Assembly (NCBI RefSeq): GCF_010119225.1
Contig: NZ_WNKF01000019.1
Span: forward strand, 1 to 64,000
DNA length: 64,000 bases
From: Cyclobacterium roseum
GTDB taxonomy: Bacteria > Bacteroidota > Bacteroidia > Cytophagales > Cyclobacteriaceae
Reading direction: 5' to 3'
Part shown: in pieces, positions 36,467 to 45,152 of the stretch
How positions within the stretch are numbered: position 1 is the first letter of the stretch
How the letters are laid out: each line of letters opens with the position of its first letter
Notes under the pieces: model-generated
The model's database searches: none
Told to the model about the DNA's origin: nothing
What the model saw: the letters and a program-made list of their open reading frames with translations, nothing else
Program-made: the position numbers and the translations under genes

Positions 36467-36883
36467 ATAAGTTGTTTCAAAAATTACAACTCCCCTGGGA
36501 ATCCCGTCACTATCAGTTTGCTGACTTGGTTGACTAACACTAAATACAAAAAGGAAGTAGACCTAATCCGGTCACTGGATGAAAAACCAAAACGGGATGA
36601 AATAAAAGCACAACTGCCATGCATCACCCCGAGCGGAATATTTACTTACCGGAAAAGACCTGCCCCATTTTCAGGAACCATAGGCCAACCTGTAAAAACT
36701 GAAATATACCCGACTAAATTTATCCCCTTTGATGAATATATCCAGGGGCTTCACTTTGAAAACCAAATCCTATTAACATCAAACAGCTATCCTGCATCCT
36801 GGGACAGCATCGACGGGACAAAGTATATTGATGACAGGACAAAGAAATTCATATTAATGGCTGAAAAAAATCCGGTTTTTTAG
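36467..36883 (+). pseudogene. VirE_N (BT4734-like) domain fragment of a mobile-element protein
   Basis: The frame ISCFKNYNSPGNPVTISLLT...KYKKEVDLIRSL...RDEIKAQLPCITPSGIFTYRK matches the N-terminal domain of BT4734/VirE_N primase-type proteins of Bacteroidota mobile elements (KNYNSP ... ITPSGxFxYR). The natural start is missing: the frame opens through the IS1380 junction, with an ATG at 36449 inside the transposase fragment. After SG, the expected IDID metal motif is absent and the sequence turns to an unrelated stretch (KTEIYPTKFIPFDEYIQGLHF...) ending at 36883. It is a truncated and probably re-joined gene. Confidence 0.6.
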
Positions 36884-36958
36884 CAGATGGCCAATTCATT
36901 TGGTTTTTCGTAAATTACGGTAAAAATACGGGTATCATTCCACCTTTATTTCGATAAT

Positions 36959-37174
36959 ATGCCAGTTTCCAGGAGCGACAAAGCCCAAATATTGCAAGCC
37001 TATTTTGAAAGGACTATTTCAAAAGATGATATGGAATTTTTACTAGCAAATGGCAAATACATAGCACCTGCCGAATGGGTTTATTCGAATGAGGATGAAA
37101 AAAGAAAGCAGGAACAAAAGAGAGAACTGATAAGCAGGGTTTTTGGTCATTCTTTCCTGGGATTGAATGGGTAG
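36959..37174 (+). CDS. Small hypothetical protein
   Basis: Charged 71-residue protein (MPVSRSDKAQILQAYFERTISKDDMEFLLANGKYIAPAEWVYSNEDEKRKQEQKRELI...). It has no signal peptide or membrane segment. The order is helical with a lysine/glutamate-rich C-terminal helix ending SRVFGHSFLGLNG. No family recognised. The position near mobile-element debris suggests an accessory gene, and coding is plausible but unproven. Confidence 0.5.
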   Translation: MPVSRSDKAQILQAYFERTISKDDMEFLLANGKYIAPAEWVYSNEDEKRKQEQKRELISRVFGHSFLGLNG

Positions 37175-37384
37175 GAATATAATTTTCAGTCAGTGAAAAA
37201 ATTCACAGAACGGTTAGTTTTACATATAATCATATTTTTAACTTTTCCACCAGTGAAAACACCCAATCAATGTGGCTACCTATATTTATTTTGGATTTGG
37301 TCGTTATTTAAATATCGATATAAATGCACAACGTTCCGTTTATCAATTTTGCGGGAAGGTTTATTTCGATTTTAATTGTATTTA

Positions 37385-37858
37385 TTAGTTCACACAATCT
37401 CTTGACTCTTTTGCGCCGTCATCATTCATACTTAAATTAAAACCAGTTCTACTACCGGGGGGCCAATCAGAGAATTCTTCGGCAATTGAATTAACTGAAA
37501 ACGTCAAACCATTACTATCCAATTTATTAGTAGCGAATGTCGCAATATCACTTTCCCCCTCTAATCCAGGACCTTGAAGGTCTGCGCTAACAAAATAAAC
37601 GCTTTCAAAATCTTTCGATTTAACAACTTTCACATTTCGCAGTGTAATGCCGTCAGTGTTTAAACCATCCGTTAGCCGTCGTACGATGAAGTCTGGAGCA
37701 TCTTCACAACGATTTATTGTCTCAACTTCAGTTGAGTCTGTTGACTCATTTCTTGAATCGTCACTATCTGATAATGATCCGATTATGATTAGGATAAGAA
37801 AGACAAACAAAGTAATTGCCCACCATTTTTTGTACCAAGGTTTAGATTTTTTTTCCAT
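37385..37858 (-). CDS. Membrane-anchored hypothetical protein
   Basis: Protein of 157 residues with an N-terminal cytoplasmic patch (MEKKSKPWYKKWW), one transmembrane helix (AITLFVFLILIIIGSL, about 14-29), an acidic Ser/Asp linker (SDSDDSRNESTDSTEVE) and an extracytoplasmic domain with two cysteines (Cys52 in NRCEDAP and Cys155 in SRDCVN) that could pair. Family not recognised; the soluble domain (VRRLTDGLNTDGITLRNVKVVKSKDFESVYFVSADLQG) looks like a small periplasmic alpha/beta domain. Isolated gene, low G+C relative to neighbours. Confidence 0.65.
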   Translation of the reverse strand: MEKKSKPWYKKWWAITLFVFLILIIIGSLSDSDDSRNESTDSTEVETINRCEDAPDFIVRRLTDGLNTDGITLRNVKVVKSKDFESVYFVSADLQGPGLEGESDIATFATNKLDSNGLTFSVNSIAEEFSDWPPGSRTGFNLSMNDDGAKESRDCVN

Positions 37859-38354
37859 AATTTAAAACTAGATAATAAAAAGGTTTAAAAAAGGCCTCCA
37901 AAAACCCGATTAAAATCATCATTAGTATTTTAAAAGGACATCTAAATAGTGTTAACGGTCCAAAAAGGGTGTTTGAGAAAAACTTAGCCGATTACCAAAC
38001 TAGGCAAAAGCCTGGTATGTACCAAAGAATGATCAAAAAAATATTTTATGTTCTTATAAAAATACCTGAACCTAGAATAGGTTTGGACTAATAAGTAGAG
38101 CCTAAAGCATAAAGCTAAAAAATGTGACAGGTGAACTGAAAGTTTCAATCGACTTATTAAACGAGGACCGGAAAACACTTCAACTTAGTTACTTGGCGAA
38201 CCTCCCGATAGATTTAGCTAACTAAGTCAAGTCTGAATTTTTAGAGTCTATATAAAGGGTTGGTAAAATTAAGTTGAGTTTTTCGACATAATAAAAAGGT
38301 GTTGAAAAGACAAAAAACTTTATTGAATCCTTGCAAACAGCTCCCCAAAAAAGA
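37859..38354. other. AT-rich gap without a gene
   Basis: About 500 bp between the membrane-anchored hypothetical gene and the tRNA. No convincing frame, repeat or RNA structure is seen; the only 64-codon frame on the minus strand has no protein-like pattern. Confidence 0.4.
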
Positions 38355-38387
38355 AAAACCCCAAATACTGGACGTATAAGGGGTTTT
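38355..38387 (-). terminator. Terminator of the initiator tRNA gene
   Basis: On the minus strand, AAAACCCC and GGGGTTTTT flank a 17-nt loop a few bases beyond the tRNA 3' end. The T-run follows the second arm. Confidence 0.7.
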
Positions 38388-38390
38388 GTG

Positions 38391-38463
<73 letters not shown>

Positions 38464-38548
38464 ATATATTTTTAAAATAGTTATAATCGCTTTTCAGTAT
38501 TTTATACGGCAGCAAACGTTTTTTGTTGCCCTTTGCTTTATTGTGGTA

Positions 38549-38587
38549 CAAAGGTAAGGACATATTCTCAAAAATCAAGTACCTTTG
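38549..38587. promoter_or_regulatory. Divergent promoter region of tRNA-fMet and era
   Basis: On the minus strand TTG (38578-38576), 19 bp and TACCTTTG (38556-38549) match the Bacteroidota -33/-7 elements and point to the tRNA. On the plus strand a second TACCTTTG at 38580-38587 precedes era by 16 bp, without a clear -33. The two overlap, so the promoters may compete. Confidence 0.5.
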
Positions 38588-38603
38588 TAAAAAAAATGAG
38601 TCC

Positions 38604-39494
38604 ATGTCCGAAAGTAACCATAAAGCAGGCTTTGTCAATATCATAGGAAAACCCAATGTGGGGAAGTCTACCTTGATGAATGCCCTCTTGGGTGAAAAGC
38701 TCTCTATCATTTCCTCAAAAGCGCAGACAACTCGCCACCGGATTTTGGGAATTATGAACGAACCCGAATACCAGATTGTCTTTTCAGATACGCCCGGTAT
38801 GTTGAAACCGAAGTACGAATTGCACAAAAGCATGATGAGCTTCGTGAACCTTTCACTAGAAGATGCAGACCTGATTGTGTTCGTGACGGATTTGTTTGAA
38901 GACGATACGGATATTGAAGAAATCATTCAGAAAATCAATGCTGCCGGAGTGCCGGTACTCTTGATAATCAATAAGATAGATCTCAATAAAGAGGAGAAGC
39001 TGCAGGAAGTGACCGCTTACTGGCAGGAAAGAATTCAAGCCGTGGAGACCATCCCGGTATCGGCACTTGAAAACTTTAATCTGCAAAAAATCATGCAGGA
39101 AATCCTGGATCGGATGCCGGTACACCCGCCGTTTTATGACAAGGAAGAACTAAGTGATCGTCCGGAACGTTTTTTTGCTTCGGAAATTATCCGTGAAAAA
39201 ATCTTTACTCAATACAAAAAGGAAATACCGTACAGCACAGAGGTGCGGGTGGAGGAATTTGAAGAAACGGATAAACTCATCCGCATGCGGGCCATTATTT
39301 ACGTGGAGCGACAGAGCCAAAAAGGCATCATCATCGGGGATAAGGGTAATGCACTGAAAAAGGTGGGAACAAAAGCCCGGCAGGAAATGGAGCTATTTTT
39401 TGGAAAGAAAGTTTTTCTGGAAACCTATGTCAAGGTGGAGGAAAACTGGCGAAAAAATAAAAACAAACTTAGAAAATTTGGTTACGACCAATAA
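38604..39494 (+). CDS. era: GTPase Era
   Basis: Ribosome-assembly GTPase of 296 residues that binds the 3' end of 16S rRNA. The start at 38604 (MSESNHKAGFVNIIG) fits the family length; an ATG at 38523 is too long and crosses the promoter. G1 GKPNVGKS (15-22), G2 region QTTRHRI, G3 DTPGM, G4 NKID and a C-terminal KH domain with IIIGDKGNALKKVGTKAR are all visible. The der gene follows 11 bp later, so the two GTPases form an operon. Confidence 0.97.
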   Translation: MSESNHKAGFVNIIGKPNVGKSTLMNALLGEKLSIISSKAQTTRHRILGIMNEPEYQIVFSDTPGMLKPKYELHKSMMSFVNLSLEDADLIVFVTDLFEDDTDIEEIIQKINAAGVPVLLIINKIDLNKEEKLQEVTAYWQERIQAVETIPVSALENFNLQKIMQEILDRMPVHPPFYDKEELSDRPERFFASEIIREKIFTQYKKEIPYSTEVRVEEFEETDKLIRMRAIIYVERQSQKGIIIGDKGNALKKVGTKARQEMELFFGKKVFLETYVKVEENWRKNKNKLRKFGYDQ

Positions 39495-39505
39495 AACAGC
39501 AGTAT

Positions 39506-40819
39506 ATGGCTAATATAGTAGCAATTGTAGGGAGACCTAACGTGGGAAAATCCACGCTTTTTAACCGACTCGTTGAAGAGCGGAAAGCCATCGAAGATAA
39601 TCTTAGTGGAGTGACCAGGGACCGGCATTACGGCCATGCACAGTGGGGAGGAAAGTTCTTTTCTGTTATCGATACCGGAGGGTATGTCACGGGTTCGGAT
39701 GATATTTTTGAAAAAGAAATCCGGAAACAGGTACGCCTGGCCATTGATGAAGCCTCGGTGATTCTATTTGTGGTCGATTGCCTGGATGGCCTGACCGATT
39801 TGGATACTGAATTTGCCAAAGAACTCAGGGGCACGGACAAACCGCTGTTTATGGTGGCCAATAAGGCAGATAACCTGGATAAAATGCTGACGGCCAATGA
39901 ATTTTATGCCCTGGGCATTGGAGAGGAAACCATTTTTCCCATTTCATCTTCCAGCGGCAGTGGAATTGGGGACCTGCTGGATGAGGTGATCCAAAAATTT
40001 CCGGATGAAGGAGAAGAAGACCCCGACGAGGGAGTTCCCAAACTATCCATTTTAGGGAGGCCTAATGTGGGTAAATCATCTTTTCTTAATGCGCTGATTG
40101 GAAAAGAACGATCCATTGTCACCGATGAAGCTGGTACTACCCGGGATGCGATCCATACCCGTTATCAATTGTATGGGAAGGATTACATCCTTACCGACAC
40201 GGCAGGAATCCGTAAAAAAGCGAAGGTTAAAGAGGATATTGAGTTTTATTCCGTCATGCGTTCCTTGCGAACGCTGGAAGACTCAGATGTGGTCATCGTT
40301 ATGGTGGACGCTTCCCGTGGGCTGGAAGCCCAGGATGTCAACCTTATTTCCCTGGCTATCAAAAATAATAAAGGGATCATGATCATGGTAAATAAATGGG
40401 ATTTGATTGAAAAAGATCACAAGACCATGCAAACCTTTAAGGAAGACATGACCAATAAGTTAGGGGAAAACAAGTGGATTCCGATCATCTTTATCTCCGC
40501 ATTGACCAAGCAGCGAATTTTTCAGGCCATGGAACTGGCCATGAGGGTATATGAAAATAAACACCGGAAAGTCCCCACTTCCAAGTTGAACGAGCTGTTA
40601 CTGCCGGAAATAGAAAAATACCCCCCACCGGCAAACAAGGGGAAATACATCAAAATCAAATACATCACGCAGTTGCCAACCAAGAATCCGGTGTTTGCCT
40701 TTTTCTGTAACTTACCTCAATACATCAAGTCTCCCTACACCCGATTCCTGGAGAACAGATTGCGGGAGAATTTTGATTTTGAAGGGGTACCCATCAAAAT
40801 TACCTACAAAAAGAAATAA
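39506..40819 (+). CDS. der: Ribosome biogenesis GTPase Der (EngA)
   Basis: Tandem-GTPase protein of 437 residues needed for 50S assembly. Two G domains are present: the first with GRPNVGKS (8-15), DTGGYV and NKAD; the second from about 178 with GRPNVGKSSF, DTAGIRKK and NKWDLI. A C-terminal KH-like domain follows (KYIKIKYITQLPTKNPVFAFFCN ... RFLENRLRENFDFEGVPIKITYKKK). It is co-transcribed with era upstream and a lipoprotein gene 3 bp downstream. Confidence 0.97.
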   Translation: MANIVAIVGRPNVGKSTLFNRLVEERKAIEDNLSGVTRDRHYGHAQWGGKFFSVIDTGGYVTGSDDIFEKEIRKQVRLAIDEASVILFVVDCLDGLTDLDTEFAKELRGTDKPLFMVANKADNLDKMLTANEFYALGIGEETIFPISSSSGSGIGDLLDEVIQKFPDEGEEDPDEGVPKLSILGRPNVGKSSFLNALIGKERSIVTDEAGTTRDAIHTRYQLYGKDYILTDTAGIRKKAKVKEDIEFYSVMRSLRTLEDSDVVIVMVDASRGLEAQDVNLISLAIKNNKGIMIMVNKWDLIEKDHKTMQTFKEDMTNKLGENKWIPIIFISALTKQRIFQAMELAMRVYENKHRKVPTSKLNELLLPEIEKYPPPANKGKYIKIKYITQLPTKNPVFAFFCNLPQYIKSPYTRFLENRLRENFDFEGVPIKITYKKK

Positions 40820-40822
40820 ATT

Positions 40823-41356
40823 ATGAAGAGACTGCTTTCATTATTGTTTTTCGGATTGATGCTGTTGTTTGGGTGCGAATCTACAGAGGAAACGCCGGAG
40901 CAGGGTCAATTATCGGCTGGGGTTTGGACCCTTCAGGAAGCCAGCGTACAGGCTTCTGGCAGGGCGATAATTCCCGGTACACAAAATTCGGTCCCGGTCT
41001 CCATTACCGGTACCGGTGAGGACTACCAAATGACCGTGGATTTTGGGGAAAACCCTCAAACTGTACAAGCAGCGGGAGGCTTTGTGTTTCTTGTGGAAGT
41101 AAGTGCGATCGGCTTGCCGTTAGCAGAGGAGCGCTTTCCAATCAGCGGAGATCAAAACTTTGCCGGCACCTGGGAGCTTAAAGACGGACAACTGCTAATG
41201 GAAGATCAGGACGATACCTTTGCAATGGATATACTCGAATTTACATCCAATCGGCTGCGGGTAGCTACCACTCCTGATGTTTCAGATTTCGAACAATTTG
41301 AAATAGATGGGCTTACCGTAGAAGAAGCAACGGCGGAATTTCTGTTGGTCAGGTAA
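40823..41356 (+). CDS. Hypothetical lipoprotein
   Basis: Exported lipoprotein of 177 residues; the lipobox is LLFGC with Cys18. After a short acidic linker (ESTEETPEQGQ) the protein has a beta-rich pattern (AGVWTLQEASVQASGRAII, TGTGEDYQMTVDFGENPQTVQAAGGF, AGTWELKDGQLLMEDQDDTFAMDILEFTSNRLRV) like small lipocalin-type barrels of Bacteroidota. Function unknown. It begins 3 bp after der. Confidence 0.75.
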   Translation: MKRLLSLLFFGLMLLFGCESTEETPEQGQLSAGVWTLQEASVQASGRAIIPGTQNSVPVSITGTGEDYQMTVDFGENPQTVQAAGGFVFLVEVSAIGLPLAEERFPISGDQNFAGTWELKDGQLLMEDQDDTFAMDILEFTSNRLRVATTPDVSDFEQFEIDGLTVEEATAEFLLVR

Positions 41357-41467
41357 TCGGGCACTTCGTATTAGATGATCCACGCCAGGACTAGGGGGGT
41401 AGGCAATCTTTTTCAACGCTAACAGTAAGAATTTGATTTAGAGTAGGCTTCCACACAAAAAGGAAGC

Positions 41468-42115
41468 TTATCGTTTTCCCTCATAGGGAATGTAAATTAC
41501 TTTTTTGGTTTCAAAAAAGGGCTCTTTAAAATAATCTTCCAAAAAATAAGGAACGTAATTCAGGTCCAGTGCCTCCAATTCTTCATCTACTTCTCCTCCT
41601 TTCAGGTAAAAAACCCCATTGGGAAAGTCTTTGTGTATGTCTTCTTTCCGGAATTTGCGCTGCACCCAGGGGTAGAATTTTTCCATTTGGGTAACGGCCC
41701 TACTGACGACAAAATGATAGGTTCGGTTTAAGCTTTCTGCCCTTGCCTGTTGTGCTTCCACGTTTTTTAATCCCAACTGCCGGGCTACATCTTTGACCAC
41801 CGCAACCTTTTTCCCGATAGAATCTACCAAATGGAAGTGCGCGTCGGGAAACAAAATGGCCAGTGGGATGCCTGGAAATCCTCCTCCGGTGCCAATGTCG
41901 AGAACCTTGGTACCCGGTGAAAATGCGATGACTTTAGCAATGCCCAGCGAATGCAAGACGTGGTGGATATAGAAATGATCCATGTCCTTTCTGCTGATCA
42001 CATTGATTTTAGAATTCCAGTCCTGATAAAGGGCCGCCAATTGCTCCATCTGCTCCAACTGACGGTGACTTAGGTTTTGGAAATAGGACTGAATCAGCGA
42101 ATGGTCTGGATTCAT
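41468..42115 (-). CDS. rsmG: 16S rRNA (guanine527-N7)-methyltransferase RsmG
   Basis: SAM-dependent methyltransferase of 215 residues that makes m7G527 in 16S rRNA. The SAM-binding motif I is VLDIGTGGGFPGIPLAILFP; the KINVISRKD stretch before it and VSRAVTQMEKFYPWV after it are family hallmarks. It is the last gene of a three-gene minus-strand operon after the glycosyltransferase and sigma factor genes (4 bp gap to the sigma gene). Confidence 0.96.
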   Translation of the reverse strand: MNPDHSLIQSYFQNLSHRQLEQMEQLAALYQDWNSKINVISRKDMDHFYIHHVLHSLGIAKVIAFSPGTKVLDIGTGGGFPGIPLAILFPDAHFHLVDSIGKKVAVVKDVARQLGLKNVEAQQARAESLNRTYHFVVSRAVTQMEKFYPWVQRKFRKEDIHKDFPNGVFYLKGGEVDEELEALDLNYVPYFLEDYFKEPFFETKKVIYIPYEGKR

Positions 42116-42118
42116 GGT

Positions 42119-42730
42119 TTAGATATGCTTGTTTTTACCCTGGGCGATTTCAAAAAGTAATTCCCTGGAGCGGTGTAACTGGGCCTTTACCGTACCAAGA
42201 GGTTTCCCCAGTTCCGCTGCAATTTCATCATAGGAAAGCTCGTTAAAATACCTCAATTTTACCAATTTTCGGTATTTGGCGGGAAGTTTGGATACGAAAA
42301 GACGCACCATTTCTTTTCGCTGGGATTTGATATATTCATCTTGAGGATTGTTGTCATCGTCTTCAATATCGATGGTAACGGAATTGCCACCATCATCCGT
42401 CATGGTATTGTTCAGGCTCATGGTTTTGAGCTTCTTTTTGCGGATAAAATCGATGGCATTATTCGTGGCAATCCGGAAAAGCCAGGTGCTGAAGGTATAG
42501 TCTTTTTTGAACTTATGCAGGTTTCGGAATGCCTTGGCAAATGCTTCCATGGTCAGGTCTTCGGCATCATCTGCGTCCCGGATCATTTTCAGGATCATGA
42601 AATAAACGGCTTTTTTATAACGCTTCATCAGCGAGGCATAGGCCTGCTGATCTTTTTCCCTGACCGCCTTATCGATCAGTTCAAAATCCTCCAATGCCTT
42701 TTCTGAAAATCCTCGTTCGTTTATTTCCAT
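42119..42730 (-). CDS. RNA polymerase ECF sigma factor
   Basis: Sigma-70 family factor of 203 residues. Region 2 is AYASLMKRYKKAVYFMILKMIRDADDAEDLTMEAFAKAFRNLHKFKKDYTFSTWLFRIATNNAIDFIRKKK; region 4 is LPAKYRKLVKLRYFNELSYDEIAAELGKPLGTVKAQLHRSRELL. An acidic spacer (TDDGGNSVTIDIEDDDNNPQDEY) joins them. It has no adjacent anti-sigma gene, unlike the FecI-type factor at 16.4 kb. It overlaps the end of the glycosyltransferase gene by 10 bp. Confidence 0.94.
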   Translation of the reverse strand: MEINERGFSEKALEDFELIDKAVREKDQQAYASLMKRYKKAVYFMILKMIRDADDAEDLTMEAFAKAFRNLHKFKKDYTFSTWLFRIATNNAIDFIRKKKLKTMSLNNTMTDDGGNSVTIDIEDDDNNPQDEYIKSQRKEMVRLFVSKLPAKYRKLVKLRYFNELSYDEIAAELGKPLGTVKAQLHRSRELLFEIAQGKNKHI

Positions 42731-43848
42731 TTAACCGTTTTTGAAAGGTAGCCTTGCACACCCAGAACCCAATAATTCATCATGTACATCAAATCGAAAA
42801 ACAAGGTCCATATCACTTTTCCTTTGCCTTCCAATTTTTTTCTGGCTTCGCCAATGATATAATATTGAAGCATGGCTCTTGCCAAAACTAACCCCAATAC
42901 CAAGGCAATTGGTTCCCAGGAGCTGTCAAGAATAACAATCCCGAGGCCTGCAAACCAAAACACCAAATGACTTAACGTATACAGCCCCAATTTTAGTTTG
43001 TCTTTCGCCTGGTAATATTTTCCCGCATGAAAATGCCGCTTTTTTTGCACAAAATATTCCTTGAAACTGGTTTTGGGTTCTGACACGGTGATGCTTTCCG
43101 GATGAGCGACGATGGCCGTATTTTTTGAATTTGCATATCGGTTTACAAACAAATCATCATCTCCTCCTTCAATATGCCAGAGGGATTTAAAGGCCTTTTT
43201 CTCCATAAAAAAATCCTTACGGTAACAAAGATTCCTGCCCACGCCCATAAATGGGGATTTCCAATATCCGAATGAAAAATAATAAATCGCCGTCATCAGG
43301 GTTTCAAACTGAATAATTTTATTGAGCAAGCCCGGCAAGGCCAGGTAGGATCCGTGTCCCAGCACAAAGGTCTTTTGATCATTTCTTATGGGAGCCGACA
43401 TTCTTTTGATCCAATTCAAGGAAACGGGCCTGCAATCGGCATCTGTCAGCAACACGGTATCGTATGTGGAAACTTTGATCCCCAGCGTAAGGGCATATTT
43501 TTTAGAAGTCAGGTGTGCCGGTGTGTAACGGATGGTTACGGATCGCAGATTGGCATATTCCTTTGCGAAGGCTGCTAGTAACTCCTCTGATCCGTCGGTA
43601 GAACGGTCGTTAACGATGATTACTTCAAAATCCGGGTAATCCTGCTGCATTAGCAGTGGAAGGAGGTCCTTTAGATGTGCGGCTTCATTCTTTGCTGCAA
43701 TGATAACGGATACCCCACTCGTATTCAAATCCAGGTCTTGTTCCCCTTTATCTTTGTAGAATAAGGCAAACCTGCCGAAAACAAAGAGTAAATAGGTAAA
43801 CTGAATTCCCGCAGCCAAAAAAAACAGCCCCCAAATTATCATTTCCAT
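42721..43848 (-). CDS. Membrane-anchored family 2 glycosyltransferase
   Basis: GT2 enzyme of 375 residues. One N-terminal membrane helix (IIWGLFFLAAGIQFTYLLFVFGRF) is followed by the GT-A domain: VSVIIAAKNEAAHLKDLLPLL, VIIVNDRSTDGS, the DAD metal motif in LLTDADCRP, and GGDDDLFVNR with QKKRH acting like the Q-x2-RW motif. Two or three C-terminal helices (GLYTLSHLVFWFAGLGIVIL, IALVLGLVLARAMLQYYII) complete a processive-type layout. Product unknown. First gene of the operon with the sigma factor and rsmG. Confidence 0.88.
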   Translation of the reverse strand: MEMIIWGLFFLAAGIQFTYLLFVFGRFALFYKDKGEQDLDLNTSGVSVIIAAKNEAAHLKDLLPLLMQQDYPDFEVIIVNDRSTDGSEELLAAFAKEYANLRSVTIRYTPAHLTSKKYALTLGIKVSTYDTVLLTDADCRPVSLNWIKRMSAPIRNDQKTFVLGHGSYLALPGLLNKIIQFETLMTAIYYFSFGYWKSPFMGVGRNLCYRKDFFMEKKAFKSLWHIEGGDDDLFVNRYANSKNTAIVAHPESITVSEPKTSFKEYFVQKKRHFHAGKYYQAKDKLKLGLYTLSHLVFWFAGLGIVILDSSWEPIALVLGLVLARAMLQYYIIGEARKKLEGKGKVIWTLFFDLMYMMNYWVLGVQGYLSKTVKWK

Positions 43849-43970
43849 AGTATTCCGCTCAGTAGGTAGGGTAAGATTAAATCAAAAATTTCGTTTCTTT
43901 TGCAGAAATGCCCCTATTTTTGTGCCCAAATATACGGAGTAAATGGGGGATTTTTCAATGAAAGGCAGGA

Positions 43971-45101
43971 ATGAAATTTAAACTTCTACAAAAGGATCCG
44001 GCTACCAAAGCCAGAGCTGGCAAAATCCTAACCGACCATGGGGAAATCAAAACCCCCATCTTTATGCCCGTGGGTACGGCCGGGTCTGTCAAAGCAGTAC
44101 ACCAGCGGGAGTTGACTTATGATGTGAAGGCTCAGATCATATTAGGCAACACCTATCACCTATACCTTCGGCCCGGGCTGGAGGTCCTGGAAACTGCTGG
44201 CGGCTTGCATAAATTTATGGGCTGGTCCGCTCCGATCCTTACTGATAGTGGCGGGTATCAGGTGTTTTCGCTGGCAGGAAGTCGTAAAATATCCGAAGAA
44301 GGCGTCTTGTTCCAATCCCATATCGACGGATCCAGGCACCATTTTACACCTGAATCAGTCATGGACGTCCAACGTACCATCGGTGCTGATATCGTCATGG
44401 CCTTTGATGAATGCACGCCTTACCCTTGTGAACGAAGTTATGCCAAAACTTCCATGGACCTGACCCATCGCTGGTTGAAGCGATGCATGGAACGATTTGA
44501 TACGACCGCGGGGAAATATGGGTATCAACAAGCCCTCTTTCCCATCGTACAGGGGAGTACTTACAAAGACCTGAGAAAAGATGCCGCCCGTTTTGTAGCC
44601 GATCAGGACCGGGAGGGGAATGCGATCGGGGGACTTTCGGTAGGGGAACCGGCCGAGTTGATGTATGAAATGACGGATCTGGTAACGGACCTTTTGCCAG
44701 AAGAAAAACCCCGGTACTTGATGGGTGTGGGTACGCCAGCCAACATATTGGAAGGGATTGCGCTGGGCATCGATATGTTTGACTGTGTCATGCCTACCCG
44801 AAATGCAAGAAACGGCATGTTGTTCACGACGGAAGGAATTATCAATATTCGTAATGAAAAATGGAAATTGGATTTTGCGCCGCTGGATACAGGATTTCAA
44901 TCGTATGTGAGTAACTTTTACACCAAAAGCTACCTGCGGCACCTGACCATTAGCAAAGAAATGCTCGCAGCTCAGGTTGCAAGCATTCATAATTTATCCT
45001 TTTACCTTTGGCTCACCGAGCAGGCGCGGGAACACATTCAGTCCGGAGACTTCTTATCGTGGAAAACGGAGATGGTAGAAAAAGTAAACAGGCGATTATA
45101 A
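43971..45101 (+). CDS. tgt: tRNA-guanine transglycosylase (queuine tRNA-ribosyltransferase) lacking the zinc cysteines
   Basis: Base-exchange enzyme of 376 residues that inserts preQ1 at the wobble position of GUN-anticodon tRNAs. The substrate-binding SGGYQVFSL loop, QGSTYKDLR, GGLSVGEP and the nucleophile block IDMFDCVMPTRNARNG are all intact. The zinc site normally reads CxCxxC-x25-H. Here the three positions are Phe309, Ser311 and Ser314 (in GFQSYVSNFY), while the spacing and the final His340 (ASIHNLSFY) are kept. The fold may be held without zinc. First gene of a possible operon with the LptG-type permease 51 bp downstream. Confidence 0.95.
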   Translation: MKFKLLQKDPATKARAGKILTDHGEIKTPIFMPVGTAGSVKAVHQRELTYDVKAQIILGNTYHLYLRPGLEVLETAGGLHKFMGWSAPILTDSGGYQVFSLAGSRKISEEGVLFQSHIDGSRHHFTPESVMDVQRTIGADIVMAFDECTPYPCERSYAKTSMDLTHRWLKRCMERFDTTAGKYGYQQALFPIVQGSTYKDLRKDAARFVADQDREGNAIGGLSVGEPAELMYEMTDLVTDLLPEEKPRYLMGVGTPANILEGIALGIDMFDCVMPTRNARNGMLFTTEGIINIRNEKWKLDFAPLDTGFQSYVSNFYTKSYLRHLTISKEMLAAQVASIHNLSFYLWLTEQAREHIQSGDFLSWKTEMVEKVNRRL

Positions 45102-45152
45102 ACTTAGCTGGGATTTATCCGTTTTTCAAAACGATATAAAAGAACCTTTGGA

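Noticed and set aside
37193-37375. 60-codon + strand frame
   Set aside because: AT-rich, hydrophobic by composition only, no protein-like pattern, and it ends 10 bp from a better-supported minus-strand gene.
44355-44990. 211-codon open frame on the minus strand
   Set aside because: Complete antisense of tgt; a low-stop-codon shadow.
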